DNA from: Pseudomonas sp. BMS12
Lineage (GTDB): Bacteria > Pseudomonadota > Gammaproteobacteria > Pseudomonadales > Pseudomonadaceae
DNA: 64,000 nt
Direction: 5' to 3'
Assembly (NCBI RefSeq): GCF_001592875.1
Contig: NZ_LSOF01000018.1
Span: 62,001-126,000 of the forward strand
Below are positions 40,155 to 49,609 of the stretch, piece by piece (positions within the stretch are counted from its first letter, which is position 1; each line of letters begins with the position of its first letter). The notes beneath the pieces were generated by a model that saw nothing but the letters and a program-made list of their open reading frames with translations, was not told the origin of the DNA and made no database searches. Both the position numbers and the translations under genes were made by a program.

Positions 40155-41513
40155 ATGGCTCTGGTCCTGATCCTGGTGGCGCTGATCGCGTTCATCGTGC
40201 TTTCCACCACTCGTCTCAAGCTGCATCCCTTTCTTGCTCTGCTTGCCGCGGCATTCGTCGCCGGCTTCGCCTACCAGCTGCCCAGCGGCGAGATCGTCAA
40301 GACCATCACGGCCGGTTTCGGCGGCATCCTCGGCTACATCGGCATCGTCATCGTGCTCGGCACCATCATCGGGGTGATCCTCGAGCGTAGCGGCGCCGCG
40401 ATCACCATGGCCGAGACGGTGATCAGGCTGCTCGGTGAGCGTTTCCCGACCCTGACCATGTCGATCATCGGCTATCTGGTGTCGATCCCGGTGTTCTGCG
40501 ACTCCGGTTACGTCATCCTCAACTCGCTGAAGAATGCCCTGGCGGCGCGCATGAAGGTGTCTGTGGTGGCCATGAGCGTGGCCCTGGCTACCGGCCTATA
40601 CGCCACCCATACCTTCGTGCCGCCGACTCCGGGGCCTATCGCCGCTGCCGGCAACCTGGGGCTGGAGTCCAGTCTCGGTCTGGTGATCGGCGTCGGTCTG
40701 CTGGTGGCCATGGTCACGGCCCTGGCGGGCATGCTCTGGGCCAATCGTTTCATCGGCAAGGACATTGCCCTCGAGGACGATGGCCAGCCACTGCCGGCCG
40801 CCGAGGATTTCGCCGAGCTGAAAGCCCGCTACGGCAAGCTGCCGAGTGCCTTCCAGGCGTTCGCGCCAATCTTCGTGCCCATCCTGCTGATCTGCCTGGG
40901 CTCCATTGCCGCCTTCCCGAGCAAGCCGCTGGGCGAGGGCGCGCTGTTGAGCGTGCTGAGTTTCCTCGGCCAGCCGGTGGTGGCGCTGCTGGTGGGCCTG
41001 GCACTGGCCTGCACCCTGCTCAAGAGCGCCGACAAGCGCAAGGAGCTGCATGATCGTGTCGCCGAGGGTCTGTTGGCGGCAGCACCGATTCTGCTGATCA
41101 CCGGTGCCGGCGGTGCCTTCGGTGCGGTGCTCAAGGCCACCCCGCTGGGCGATTACCTGGGCAGTACCCTGTCGGCCCTGGGGATCGGTCTGTTCATGCC
41201 CTTCGTGGTCGCCGCTGCGCTGAAGAGTGCCCAGGGTTCGTCCACCGTGGCGCTGGTCACCACTTCGGCACTGGTCGCACCGCTGTTGGGCCAGCTCGGC
41301 CTGGACAGTGAAATGGGTCGGGTGCTGACGGTCATGGCGATTGGTGCCGGGGCCATGACCGTATCGCATGCCAACGACAGCTTCTTCTGGGTGGTGACCC
41401 AGTTCAGTCGCATGCCGGTGGCGGTGGCTTACCGGGCCCAGACCATGGCCACGCTGGTCCAGGGTATCGCCGGTATCATCACGGTCTGGCTGCTCAGCCT
41501 GGTGCTGCTGTAA
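40155..41513 (+). CDS. GntP-family permease (gluconate/glycerate:H+ symporter)
   Basis: A 452-residue protein with about 12 membrane segments. Landmarks are PVFCDSGYVILNSL, HTFVPPTPGPIAAAGNLG and the C-terminal MTVSHANDSFFWVVTQFS, all GntP-family signatures. Downstream glycerate kinase points to glycerate or a related hydroxy acid as substrate. AAGAGGAAT lies 8 nt before the ATG. It is behind a CdaR gene and paired inverted repeats. Confidence 0.93.
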   Translation: MALVLILVALIAFIVLSTTRLKLHPFLALLAAAFVAGFAYQLPSGEIVKTITAGFGGILGYIGIVIVLGTIIGVILERSGAAITMAETVIRLLGERFPTLTMSIIGYLVSIPVFCDSGYVILNSLKNALAARMKVSVVAMSVALATGLYATHTFVPPTPGPIAAAGNLGLESSLGLVIGVGLLVAMVTALAGMLWANRFIGKDIALEDDGQPLPAAEDFAELKARYGKLPSAFQAFAPIFVPILLICLGSIAAFPSKPLGEGALLSVLSFLGQPVVALLVGLALACTLLKSADKRKELHDRVAEGLLAAAPILLITGAGGAFGAVLKATPLGDYLGSTLSALGIGLFMPFVVAAALKSAQGSSTVALVTTSALVAPLLGQLGLDSEMGRVLTVMAIGAGAMTVSHANDSFFWVVTQFSRMPVAVAYRAQTMATLVQGIAGIITVWLLSLVLL

Positions 41514-41535
41514 CTCTTTGCCAAGGTTGTTGTAG

Positions 41536-42672
41536 ATGAAGATTGTCGTTGCGCCCGATTCCTTTAAAGAAAGCCTCAGCGCCCCGGAGGTGGCCGCAGC
41601 CATCGCCCGGGGCTGGCAGCGGGTGTTCCCCGCGGCCGAAATTCTGCTACGGCCGATGGCCGATGGTGGCGAGGGTACGGTGGATGCGGTGCTGGCCGCC
41701 TGCGGTGGCGAGCGCCGCGAGCTGCGGGTAAGCGGTCCGCTGGGTGAGCCTGTAGTGGCGCACTGGGGCTGGTTGGGCGACTCCACTGCGGTGCTGGAAA
41801 TGGCGGCAGCCAGCGGCCTGCACTGGGTGCCGCAGCAGCAGCGCGACGCCACCCAGGCTAGCAGCCATGGTACTGGCGAGCTGATCCGTGCGGCGCTGGA
41901 TGCCGGCGCCCGGCGCATCATCTTGGGCCTTGGCGGCAGTGCCACCAACGATGCCGGTGCCGGTCTGCTGCGTGCCCTCGGTATGCGTTTCCTGGATGCT
42001 CAAGGTGTCGAGCTGGAGCCGGGTGGTCTGGCCTTGGCGCGATTGGCGCGCATCGATTCGAGTGGCCTCGACCCGCGTCTGCTGAGCGTGAGCGTGGAGG
42101 TGGCTGCGGATGTCGACAACCCGCTGTGCGGGCCGCGTGGCGCCTCCCATGTGTTCGGCCCGCAGAAGGGCGCGAGTGCGGCTCAGGTGCTGGCACTGGA
42201 TGCGGCTCTGCAGCACTTTGCCCAGGTGGTGGCCGCCACTCTGGGTGAAGACCACAGCGGTTTTCCCGGGGTCGGTGCCGCCGGTGGCTTGGGCTTTGCC
42301 GCACGGGCCTTCCTGCGGGCGCAGTTTCGTCCGGGTATCGCACTGGTGGCGGAACTGTCCGGCCTGGCCGAAGCGGTGCAAGGTGCCGATCTGCTGATCA
42401 CCGGGGAAGGGCGGCTGGATTCGCAGAGTCTGCATGGCAAGACCCCGGTGGGGGTGGCGCGTATTGCCCGCGCTGCCGGTGTGCCGGTGATCGCCCTGGC
42501 GGGCAGTCTGGGCGATGGCTATCAGGCGCTGTATGAGGCCGGTATCGACGCGGCGTTCAGTCTCAGTGCCGGGCCGCAAAGCCTGGCCCAGGCGATGGCG
42601 GGGGCGGCGGCGGAGCTTGAGGCGCGCAGTTGCGACCTGGCGCGGCTGTGGCGTCTTGCCAAAGGCGCTTAG
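41536..42672 (+). CDS. Glycerate kinase, GarK/GlxK type
   Basis: A 378-residue enzyme of the type I glycerate kinase family: MKIVVAPDSFKESLSAPEVA (1-20), MADGGEGTVDAVL (40-52), LGLGGSATNDAGAG (131-144) and VCITGEGRLDSQSL-like ITGEGRLDSQSLHGKTP near 290. It phosphorylates D-glycerate, normally at the 2-position, feeding glycolysis. It follows the permease by 22 bp, giving a two-gene uptake and activation unit. Confidence 0.95.
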   Translation: MKIVVAPDSFKESLSAPEVAAAIARGWQRVFPAAEILLRPMADGGEGTVDAVLAACGGERRELRVSGPLGEPVVAHWGWLGDSTAVLEMAAASGLHWVPQQQRDATQASSHGTGELIRAALDAGARRIILGLGGSATNDAGAGLLRALGMRFLDAQGVELEPGGLALARLARIDSSGLDPRLLSVSVEVAADVDNPLCGPRGASHVFGPQKGASAAQVLALDAALQHFAQVVAATLGEDHSGFPGVGAAGGLGFAARAFLRAQFRPGIALVAELSGLAEAVQGADLLITGEGRLDSQSLHGKTPVGVARIARAAGVPVIALAGSLGDGYQALYEAGIDAAFSLSAGPQSLAQAMAGAAAELEARSCDLARLWRLAKGA

Positions 42673-42911
42673 CCAGCGTTCTGCAGATAGTCCTTGGCAG
42701 CCTGGTGCAGCCAGTCTTCCAGGTGGCGCCGGGGAATACCCTGGCGCTTGGCCTCTTCCAGGCATTGCAGCAGGTGGGCCTGCATCGCCGGGTCACCGGC
42801 GGCGATGGACAACGCCAGGTCACGGTCCATCCAGCGGCGGATGAGGCGATACAGCCAGCCGTGAAAGACCAGGCCGGCCAGAGTGGCGACGGCGACGATG
42901 AAATAGTCCAT
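42669..42911 (-). CDS. Small membrane-anchored hypothetical protein
   Basis: An 80-residue protein with one N-terminal membrane helix (IVAVATLAGLVFHGWLY, about 5-21) and a charged helical tail (CLEEAKRQGIPRRHLEDWLHQAAKDYL). The tail looks like a cytoplasmic helical hairpin. It is convergent with the glycerate kinase gene, overlapping its stop by 4 bp. No domain was recognised; similar 80-residue proteins occur in pseudomonads next to slyB-like genes. Confidence 0.65.
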   Translation of the reverse strand: MDYFIVAVATLAGLVFHGWLYRLIRRWMDRDLALSIAAGDPAMQAHLLQCLEEAKRQGIPRRHLEDWLHQAAKDYLQNAG

Positions 42912-43084
42912 GTGCGGTGTTCTCCCGAGAGTCTCGGCATCCTGCGCCAGTCTGATGCGCCGGGAAACCTGACCCGATGTCGCACCCGGCCTCTACACTG
43001 TGACTGTCTACATGGAGTTTGACTGGGCAGATGACAGGTTGCAGTTGTCGCTGTCTAATAACTGCCTCACTCGGAGAGAAACCT

Positions 43085-43549
43085 ATGCGTAAATCCAATT
43101 TGCTCACCGCTTCCGTCGTCGCCCTGGCTCTGACCCTGGGTGGTTGTGTTTCCAACCTGAGCGGCGACAGCTATAGCCGCGACGAAGCGCGCAAAGTGCA
43201 GACCGTGCGCCTGGGCACCGTCGAGATGCTCCGTCCGGTCAAGATCGAAGGCACCAAGACCCCCATCGGCGCGGGTGCCGGTGCCGTGGTTGGTGGCGTG
43301 GCGGCCAGCGGTATCGGCAATGGCCGCGGCTCGGCGGTAGCCGCTGTGATCGGCGCGCTGGCCGGTGGCCTGCTTGGCTCCATGACCGAAGAAGGTCTGA
43401 CCCGTACCCAGGGCGTGGAAATCACCGTGCGTGAAGACGACGGAACCCTGCGTGCCTATGTCCAGCAGGTGCAGGAGAACGAGATCTTCCGGGTTGGCGA
43501 TCGGGTGCGCATTATGACGGTCGACGGCACCAGTCGCGTCGCCCACTGA
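43085..43549 (+). CDS. Glycine-zipper outer-membrane lipoprotein (SlyB-like)
   Basis: A 154-residue lipoprotein with a lipobox LGGC (Cys21) and a glycine-zipper 2TM segment (GAGAGAVVGGVAASGIGNGRG and AVIGALAGGLLGSM, about 62-100). A beta-rich C-terminal part follows. SlyB/PcP-like proteins stabilise the outer membrane, and in enterics are PhoP-induced. A terminator (43558-43587) separates it from the mrp operon, so the two are independent. Start: ATG at 43085, where the signal peptide begins. Confidence 0.9.
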   Translation: MRKSNLLTASVVALALTLGGCVSNLSGDSYSRDEARKVQTVRLGTVEMLRPVKIEGTKTPIGAGAGAVVGGVAASGIGNGRGSAVAAVIGALAGGLLGSMTEEGLTRTQGVEITVREDDGTLRAYVQQVQENEIFRVGDRVRIMTVDGTSRVAH

Positions 43550-43557
43550 TCCAGGCA

Positions 43558-43587
43558 GGCCCGGCACTCACCGGGCCTTCTGCTTTC
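43558..43587 (+). terminator. Intrinsic terminator after the SlyB-like gene
   Basis: GGCCCGG/CCGGGCC (43558-43564 with 43571-43577, loop CACTCA) is followed by TTCTGCTTTC. Confidence 0.75.
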
Positions 43588-43632
43588 TGGCTCTATCGAA
43601 TCCGGTAGGCAGATAAGTTCTGGTAATAATTC

Positions 43633-43662
43633 ATCCATGACTTGCCCCGTTCAGTCATGGAT
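43633..43662. promoter_or_regulatory. 10-bp inverted repeat in the mrp upstream region
   Basis: ATCCATGACT (43633-43642) and AGTCATGGAT (43653-43662) are exact reverse complements around a 10-base loop. They lie about 105 bp before mrpA, in a region that must hold the operon promoter. It could be a protein site or a leader hairpin. Confidence 0.4.
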
Positions 43663-43766
43663 AATCGGCGCAATAGTCCTGCGCTGACAAAGGCTTAGCA
43701 GCGCAAATGGAAGCCTGATTTGCCCCGCTCATATCCTTGCTCGGGGTTCGCGGAAAGGGGAGATTC

Positions 43767-46559
43767 ATGGAGCTGCTGCTCATCGTCGGCTTGCCGTTTA
43801 TTGGCGCTCTCCTGCCTATTCTTTGTGACCGTTTCGGGCGCTTGCCTACCACGTTGGCGGCAGCTCTGGCTCCGTTGCTGGGCCTGGGCTGGCTGTTGGG
43901 GCTGGCGCCTCGGGTTTTTGCTGGCGAGCGCCTGCTGGTGTCTTACAGCTGGTTGCCCGAGCTGGGCCTCAATCTCTCGCTACGCCTCGATGGCCTGGGC
44001 TTTCTGTTTGCCCTGCTGATCCTCGGCATCGGCCTGTTGGTCATCATCTACGCCCGCTACTACCTGTCCGAACGTGAACCGGTAGGGCGCTTCTTCTCCT
44101 ATCTGCTGCTGTTCATGGGCGCCATGCTCGGTGTGGTGCTGGCGGAAAACCTGCTGTTGATGATGGTGTTCTGGGAGCTGACCAGCCTGTCGTCCTTCCT
44201 CCTGATCGGTTTCTGGGGCAACCGTGGCGATGCCCGCAAGGGCGCGCGGATGGCGCTGGCGGTGACCGGCGGTGGCGGCCTGGCATTGCTGGCCGGGGTG
44301 CTGTTGCTGGGGCAGATCGTGGGCAGCTTCGAGCTCAGTGCAGTGCTCGCGGCCGGCGAGCAGATCCGTGCGCATGCCTTGTATCCGGTGGCGCTGGTGC
44401 TGGTGTTGCTGGGGGTGTTCACCAAGTCGGCCCAGTTTCCCTTCCATTTCTGGCTGCCCCACGCGATGGCCGCACCGACGCCGGTGTCGGCCTATCTGCA
44501 CTCGGCGACCATGGTCAAGGCCGGGGTATTCCTGCTGGCACGCCTGTATCCGGCCCTGAGTGGCTCCGATCTGTGGTTCTACCTGGTCAGCCTGACGGGG
44601 CTGGCGACCCTGCTGGTCGGCGCCGGCATGGCTCTGTTCCAGCACGACCTCAAGGGCCTGTTGGCTTACTCGACCATCAGCCATCTGGGTCTGATCACCT
44701 TGCTGTTCGGCCTCGACTCGCGCCTGGCGACCGTGGCGGCGGTGTTCCACATCATCAACCACGCCACCTTCAAGGCGTCGCTGTTCATGGCGGCGGGGAT
44801 CATCGATCACGAGACCGGCAGCCGCGACATGCGCCGCATCAACGGTATGTGGAAATACCTGCCGCATACGGCGGTGCTGGCGATGGTGGCCTCTTCGGCG
44901 ATGGCCGGGGTGCCGCTGCTCAATGGCTTCCTGAGCAAGGAGATGTTCTTCGGCGAGACCCTGCAGCAGGACCTGTTGGGCAGCTTCAACTGGGTGATCC
45001 CGGCGGCGGCGACCCTGGCCGGGGTGTTCTCGGTGGCCTATTCGCTGCGTTTCATCCACGACGTGTTCTTCAACGGCGAGCCGATCAACCTGCCCAAGTT
45101 TCCACCTCACGAGCCACCGCGCTACATGAAGGTGCCGGTGGAAATCCTGGTGTTCCTCTGCCTGCTGGTGGGCATGCTGCCGGGCTATACCGTGGCTCCG
45201 CTGCTGGCGGTGGCGGCTCAGGCCAGTCTCAACGGGCCCTTGCCCGAATATGACCTGGCCATCTGGCATGGCTTCAACCTGCCGCTGGCGATGAGCTTCG
45301 CCGCTTCTCTGGGCGGCATTCTGGTCTATCTGTTCCGCCAGCCGCTGTTTCGCTGGTATGCCGGCCTGCCGGAAGTGGATGCCAAGGACGTATTCGAGCG
45401 CGCCGTGCGTGCCCTGGTGTCGCTCAGCCGGCGCATCACCGCGTTGCTGGAGAGCGGCTCGTTGCAGCGTTACCTGGCGCTGATGCTGCTGGCTGCCCTG
45501 GTGGTGCTGGTCAGCGGACTGTCGCACCTGCCGCGTTTTACCGGCTCGCTGGGCCTGTCACCTGTGGATGGCCCGGGGCTGATGGGCGGCACCGTGCTCT
45601 GCGTGGCGGCCCTGCTGACGGTGATCTTCCATCGTCAGCGCCTGGTCGCGCTGCTGATGCTCAGCGTGGTCGGCCTGCTGGTGTCGCTGGTGTTCGCCCG
45701 CTACTCGGCGCCGGACCTGGCGCTGACCCAGCTGTCGGTGGAGGTGGTGACCATCATCCTGCTGATGCTGGCGCTGTACTTCATGCCGTCGCACACCCCG
45801 GCCGAGAGCAGCAGCCTGCGCGGTCTGCGCGACTTCATCGTGGCCGTCGGCTGCGGCAGCGTGGTGGCGTTGCTGGTGTATGCCGTGCTGACTCGACCAC
45901 TGCAGAGCATTTCCGATTTCTTCCTGGAAAACAGTGTGCCGGGCGGCGGCGGGACCAACGTGGTCAACGTGATTCTGGTGGACTTCCGCGGCTTCGATAC
46001 CCTGGGCGAGATCAGCGTGCTGGCCATCGCCGCCGTGGGCATCTACGCGCTGCTCGATGGCCTGCGCCTGTACCAGCCCCAGGCCGACACCGCCGGACAT
46101 CATTGGGCCCGTGACCGGCACCCGCTGTTCCTTTCCACGCTGTCGCGAGTGCTGTTGCCTCTGGCCCTGCTGATTTCCGTGTTCATCTTCCTGCGTGGCC
46201 ACAACCTGCCGGGGGGCGGTTTCATCGCCGGCCTGATCACGGCCGTGGCGCTGATCCTGCAGTACGTGGCCAACGGTGTGAGCTGGACGCAGAGCCGCCT
46301 GCCGCTCGATCACCAGCGCGTGGCCGGTGCCGGCGTGCTGCTCGCCGGCCTAACCGGGCTGGGTAGCTGGCTGTTCGGCTACCCCTATCTGACCACGGCT
46401 TTCGGTCACTTCCACCTGCCGTTGGTAGGTGAATTCGAGCTGGCCACGGCCATGCTGTTCGACCTCGGCGTGTACCTGACCGTGGTCGGCGCAACCCTGA
46501 CGATTCTCGCCAGCCTGGGCAAGTTGACCCGTGGCAATAGCACCGAGGAGCTGCTCTGA
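43767..46559 (+). CDS. mrpA: Multisubunit Na+/H+ antiporter subunit A (MrpA, fused with MrpB)
   Basis: A 930-residue membrane protein. The N-terminal two thirds are NuoL/ND5-like (FWELTSLSSFLLIGFW, PFHFWLPHAMAAPTPVSAYLHSATMVKAG, HIINHATFKASLFMAAGIIDHE). The C-terminal part has the MbhE/MrpB-like DUF4040 and MnhB region (VFIFLRGHNLPGGGFIAGL near 820). So subunits A and B are one chain, as in Pseudomonas ShaA/PhaA. The complex exports Na+ in exchange for H+ and supports salt and alkali tolerance. Start: ATG 43767 after AAGGGGAG. A TTG 30 bp upstream is rejected. Confidence 0.95.
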   Translation: MELLLIVGLPFIGALLPILCDRFGRLPTTLAAALAPLLGLGWLLGLAPRVFAGERLLVSYSWLPELGLNLSLRLDGLGFLFALLILGIGLLVIIYARYYLSEREPVGRFFSYLLLFMGAMLGVVLAENLLLMMVFWELTSLSSFLLIGFWGNRGDARKGARMALAVTGGGGLALLAGVLLLGQIVGSFELSAVLAAGEQIRAHALYPVALVLVLLGVFTKSAQFPFHFWLPHAMAAPTPVSAYLHSATMVKAGVFLLARLYPALSGSDLWFYLVSLTGLATLLVGAGMALFQHDLKGLLAYSTISHLGLITLLFGLDSRLATVAAVFHIINHATFKASLFMAAGIIDHETGSRDMRRINGMWKYLPHTAVLAMVASSAMAGVPLLNGFLSKEMFFGETLQQDLLGSFNWVIPAAATLAGVFSVAYSLRFIHDVFFNGEPINLPKFPPHEPPRYMKVPVEILVFLCLLVGMLPGYTVAPLLAVAAQASLNGPLPEYDLAIWHGFNLPLAMSFAASLGGILVYLFRQPLFRWYAGLPEVDAKDVFERAVRALVSLSRRITALLESGSLQRYLALMLLAALVVLVSGLSHLPRFTGSLGLSPVDGPGLMGGTVLCVAALLTVIFHRQRLVALLMLSVVGLLVSLVFARYSAPDLALTQLSVEVVTIILLMLALYFMPSHTPAESSSLRGLRDFIVAVGCGSVVALLVYAVLTRPLQSISDFFLENSVPGGGGTNVVNVILVDFRGFDTLGEISVLAIAAVGIYALLDGLRLYQPQADTAGHHWARDRHPLFLSTLSRVLLPLALLISVFIFLRGHNLPGGGFIAGLITAVALILQYVANGVSWTQSRLPLDHQRVAGAGVLLAGLTGLGSWLFGYPYLTTAFGHFHLPLVGEFELATAMLFDLGVYLTVVGATLTILASLGKLTRGNSTEELL

Positions 46560-46560
46560 G

Positions 46561-46890
46561 ATGGAAGCCTTGTTCGCCCTGGTTCTCGGCGTGCTCACTG
46601 CCAGCGGCGTGTATCTGCTGCTGCGCGCCCGTACCTTCCCCGTGGTGATGGGGCTGACCCTGCTGTCCTATGCCGTCAACCTGTTCCTGTTCGCCATGGG
46701 GCGCCTGCACAGCGGCGTGCCGGCGGTGATTCGCGAGGGCGCGCGCTACACCGATCCGCTACCGCAGGCGCTGGTACTGACCGCGATTGTCATCGGCTTC
46801 GCCATGACCGCGTTCGTCGTGGTGCTGGCCCTGCGCAGCCTGGGTGAGCACGACAGCGATCATGTCGATGGCGGGGAGCGCGGCCGATGA
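46561..46890 (+). CDS. mrpC: Na+/H+ antiporter subunit C
   Basis: A 109-residue NuoK-like protein with three membrane helices. SGVYLLLRARTFPVVMGLTLLSYAVNLFLF and DPLPQALVLTAIVIGFAMTAF are the signature segments (residues about 14-43 and 63-83). The start is 2 bp after mrpA. It pairs with MrpD as in complex I. Confidence 0.94.
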   Translation: MEALFALVLGVLTASGVYLLLRARTFPVVMGLTLLSYAVNLFLFAMGRLHSGVPAVIREGARYTDPLPQALVLTAIVIGFAMTAFVVVLALRSLGEHDSDHVDGGERGR

Positions 46891-48383
46891 ACCATGCGTT
46901 GATCCTGCCGGTCCTGATTCCGCTGTTCGCCGGCAGCCTGCTGCTGTTGGCAGGCAATCTGAGCATGCGCCTGCAGCGCGGGCTGTCGCTGCTGGCAACC
47001 CTGGGGTTGTTGCCGGTCAGCCTGTGGCTGGTACAGCTGGCCGGTGAGGGCAGCCTGCAGCAGTACGCCCTGGGCAACTGGGCGGCACCGTTCGGTATCG
47101 TCCTGCTGCTGGACCGTCTCAGCGCGTTGATGCTGATGCTCACCGCCGTGCTGGCGATCTTTGCCCTGTTGTATGCGGTGCGTGGCGATGACGAGCGTGG
47201 GCGCAGCTTCCATGCGCTGTTCCAGTTCCAGCTGCTGGGCATCAACGGTGCCTTCCTCACCGGTGATCTGTTCAACCTGTTTGTGTTCTTCGAGATCCTG
47301 CTGATCGCCTCCTATGCGCTGCTGCTGCATGGCGGGGGGCGCGAACGGGTACGCGCCGGCCTGCACTACGTGGTCCTCAACCTGCTGGGCTCGGCGCTGT
47401 TCCTCATCGCCGTCGGCACCCTTTACGGTATCGCCGGCACGCTGAACATGGCCGATCTGGCGCTGAAGATGGCCGCCGCCGGTCCCGACCAGGCGCCGAT
47501 CCTGGCGGCGGCCGGGTTGCTGCTGTTGCTGGTGTTCGGCCTCAAGGCGGCCTTCCTGCCGTTGTATTTCTGGCTGCCGAGCGCCTACGCCTCGGCCAGT
47601 GCGCCGGTGGCGGCGTTGTTCGCCATCATGACCAAGGTCGGCCTGTACTCGATCCTGCGGGTTTACACCCTGGTCTTCGGTAGCGCTGCCGGCAGCCTGG
47701 CCAACCTGGCTCAGGACTGGCTCTGGCCGCTGGCGCTGCTGACCCTGGCGGCGGGCGTGTTGGGTGCTCTGGCCGCCGCCAGCCTGCAGCGGCTGATCGC
47801 CTATCTGGTGGTGGTGTCGGTGGGTACCCTGCTGGCCGGCCTGGCCATTGGTACGCAGGCGGCGCTGCAGGCTTCGCTTTACTACTGGTTGCACACCACC
47901 TGGGTTTCGGCGGCGCTTTTCCTGCTGGCCGACCTGGTGTCGCGTCAGCGTGGCGAGAAGGCCGGCGATCTGGTGCAGGGGCCGGCGCTGGAACACCCGC
48001 GCCTGCTCGGCGGTCTGTTCTTCCTCGGCGCCATCGCGGTTGCCGGCCTACCACCGCTGTCCGGTTTCCTCGGCAAGCTGCTGCTGTTGCGAGCTGCAGG
48101 CGAGGGACAGCATGCCCTGTGGCTGTGGCCGCTGCTGCTGATCGGCGGGTTGGCCACTCTGATCGCCCTGAGTCGGGCGGGCAGCACGCTGTTCTGGCGC
48201 GTAGGTCTGCATCAACTGGACAGCTCGGAGCTGGATCGGGGGCGCCTGCTGGCCTGCGTCGGCCTGTTTCTGCTCAGCCCGACGCTAACGGCACTGGCTG
48301 CGCCGGTGCTGGCGTACCTGGGCGCTACCGCTGCGCAGCTGCATGACCTGAACGCCTATCTGCTCCTTGGAGGTGGCCGATGA
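46887..48383 (+). CDS. mrpD: Na+/H+ antiporter subunit D
   Basis: A 498-residue NuoM/N-like subunit with about 14 helices. Key stretches are LFNLFVFFEILLIASYALLLHGG, LKAAFLPLYFWLPSAYASASAPVAALFAIMTKVGLYS and LPPLSGFLGKLLLL. The Glu in the FFEILL stretch and Lys in KAAFLPLYFWLP and TKVG are the expected proton-path residues. It overlaps mrpC and mrpE by 4 nt each. Confidence 0.95.
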   Translation: MNHALILPVLIPLFAGSLLLLAGNLSMRLQRGLSLLATLGLLPVSLWLVQLAGEGSLQQYALGNWAAPFGIVLLLDRLSALMLMLTAVLAIFALLYAVRGDDERGRSFHALFQFQLLGINGAFLTGDLFNLFVFFEILLIASYALLLHGGGRERVRAGLHYVVLNLLGSALFLIAVGTLYGIAGTLNMADLALKMAAAGPDQAPILAAAGLLLLLVFGLKAAFLPLYFWLPSAYASASAPVAALFAIMTKVGLYSILRVYTLVFGSAAGSLANLAQDWLWPLALLTLAAGVLGALAAASLQRLIAYLVVVSVGTLLAGLAIGTQAALQASLYYWLHTTWVSAALFLLADLVSRQRGEKAGDLVQGPALEHPRLLGGLFFLGAIAVAGLPPLSGFLGKLLLLRAAGEGQHALWLWPLLLIGGLATLIALSRAGSTLFWRVGLHQLDSSELDRGRLLACVGLFLLSPTLTALAAPVLAYLGATAAQLHDLNAYLLLGGGR

Positions 48384-48883
48384 GAACCTGGCGCTGGTTG
48401 CCTCATCCGCTGCTGAGCCTGTTCCTGCTGCTGGTCTGGCTGCTGCTGGTCAACGACTTCAGCTTCGGCCACATGCTGCTAGGGGCCTTTCTGGGCTGGG
48501 TGATCCCGCTGATTTCCCAGCTGTTCTGGATCAACCCGCCTCAGGTCGCCCGGCCCTGGCAGCTGTGCCGTTTCCTGCTGCTGGTACTGTGCGACATCAT
48601 CGTCGCCAACCTGCAGGTGGCGCGTCTGGTGCTCAATCCGCTGGCGCGTCCGCGCCCGGCCTTCGTCGAAGTGCCGCTGGAACTGACCGATGAGCTGGCG
48701 CTGACCATGCTGGCCAGCATCATCTGCCTGACGCCGGGCACGGTGTCCGCCGACCTCAGTGCCGACCGCCGCACTCTGCTGCTGCATTGCCTGGATATCG
48801 GCGACGAAGCGGAGCTGGTGGCGCAGATCAAACAGCGCTACGAACGACCACTGCTGGAGGTGTTCGCATGCTCACCTACGTGA
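48380..48883 (+). CDS. mrpE: Na+/H+ antiporter subunit E
   Basis: A 167-residue protein with N-terminal membrane helices (LLSLFLLLVWLLLVNDFSFGHMLLG) and the MrpE signature LTMLASIICLTPGTVSADLSADRRTLLLHCLD. The last 16 bp overlap mrpF. MrpE is specific to Mrp complexes and has no complex I counterpart. Confidence 0.94.
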   Translation: MRTWRWLPHPLLSLFLLLVWLLLVNDFSFGHMLLGAFLGWVIPLISQLFWINPPQVARPWQLCRFLLLVLCDIIVANLQVARLVLNPLARPRPAFVEVPLELTDELALTMLASIICLTPGTVSADLSADRRTLLLHCLDIGDEAELVAQIKQRYERPLLEVFACSPT

Positions 48884-49137
48884 TTCCCCTGTGCGTCACC
48901 CTGGTCGGCCTTGCACTGCTGCTGACCCTGGTGCGGCTGATTCGCGGGCCGAGCATGCCGGATCGCATCCTCGCCCTGGACACCCTGTACATCAACGCCA
49001 TTGCCCTGATCGTGCTGCTCGGCATCTGGGAAGGTTCCGACCTGTATTTCGAGGCGGCCCTGCTGATCGCGGTAATGGGCTTCATCGGCACCGTGGCGGT
49101 TACCAAATACCTGCTGCGTGGCGACATCATCGAATAG
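48868..49137 (+). CDS. mrpF: Na+/H+ antiporter subunit F
   Basis: An 89-residue protein with three helices and the MrpF signature RLIRGPSMPDRILALDTLYINAIALIVLLG (residues 22-51). It starts inside mrpE with an ATG at 48868 preceded by GGAGG, so translation is coupled. Confidence 0.94.
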   Translation: MLTYVIPLCVTLVGLALLLTLVRLIRGPSMPDRILALDTLYINAIALIVLLGIWEGSDLYFEAALLIAVMGFIGTVAVTKYLLRGDIIE

Positions 49138-49146
49138 GAACGACGG

Positions 49147-49479
49147 ATGAATCCCTGGATCGAAGCACTGGTCGCTTTCTTTCTCCTGGCTGGCAGCCTG
49201 TTCACTCTGGTCGGCGCCATCGGCCTGGTGCGCCTGCCGGACTTCTTCACCCGCCTGCACAGCCCGACCAAGGCCACCACGCTGGGCGTCGGGGGGCTGG
49301 TGATCGCTTCCATGCTGTTTTTCGGCGTGGGCGAGGAGGGGGTCAGCCTGCACGAACTGCTGATCACCCTGTTCCTGTTCATCACCGCGCCGGTCAGCGC
49401 GCACATGCTGGCCAAGGCCGCCATGCAGCAGAAACTGCCGGTGGACCCGAGCACCCGCGGCCGACCCTGGGAGGAATGA
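49147..49479 (+). CDS. mrpG: Na+/H+ antiporter subunit G
   Basis: A 110-residue protein with three helices and the MrpG signature GLVRLPDFFTRLHSPTKATTLGVGGLVIASMLFF (about residues 26-59). Last gene of mrpA(B)CDEFG; a normal gap of 130 bp follows. The complex needs all subunits for activity. Confidence 0.94.
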   Translation: MNPWIEALVAFFLLAGSLFTLVGAIGLVRLPDFFTRLHSPTKATTLGVGGLVIASMLFFGVGEEGVSLHELLITLFLFITAPVSAHMLAKAAMQQKLPVDPSTRGRPWEE

Positions 49480-49609
49480 GCCCCGGCGGCTGGCCAACGG
49501 GGTTGAAGTCGGTTCTGTCGTTCTGCTGAGGCACAGTTTTCGCTGCTTGCTGTGTCTGTCGCCGCTTGCGTTCAGCCCCTAGACTGAGGGTTTTGTGGCG
49601 GAGGTGAAG

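Noticed and set aside
43588..43766. A sodium or other riboswitch before mrpA
   Set aside because: Only a simple inverted repeat is present; no conserved multi-stem motif can be recognised.
43980..45527. 515-residue minus-strand Gln/His-rich ORF opposite mrpA
   Set aside because: Typical antisense of Leu-rich membrane codons; no independent evidence.
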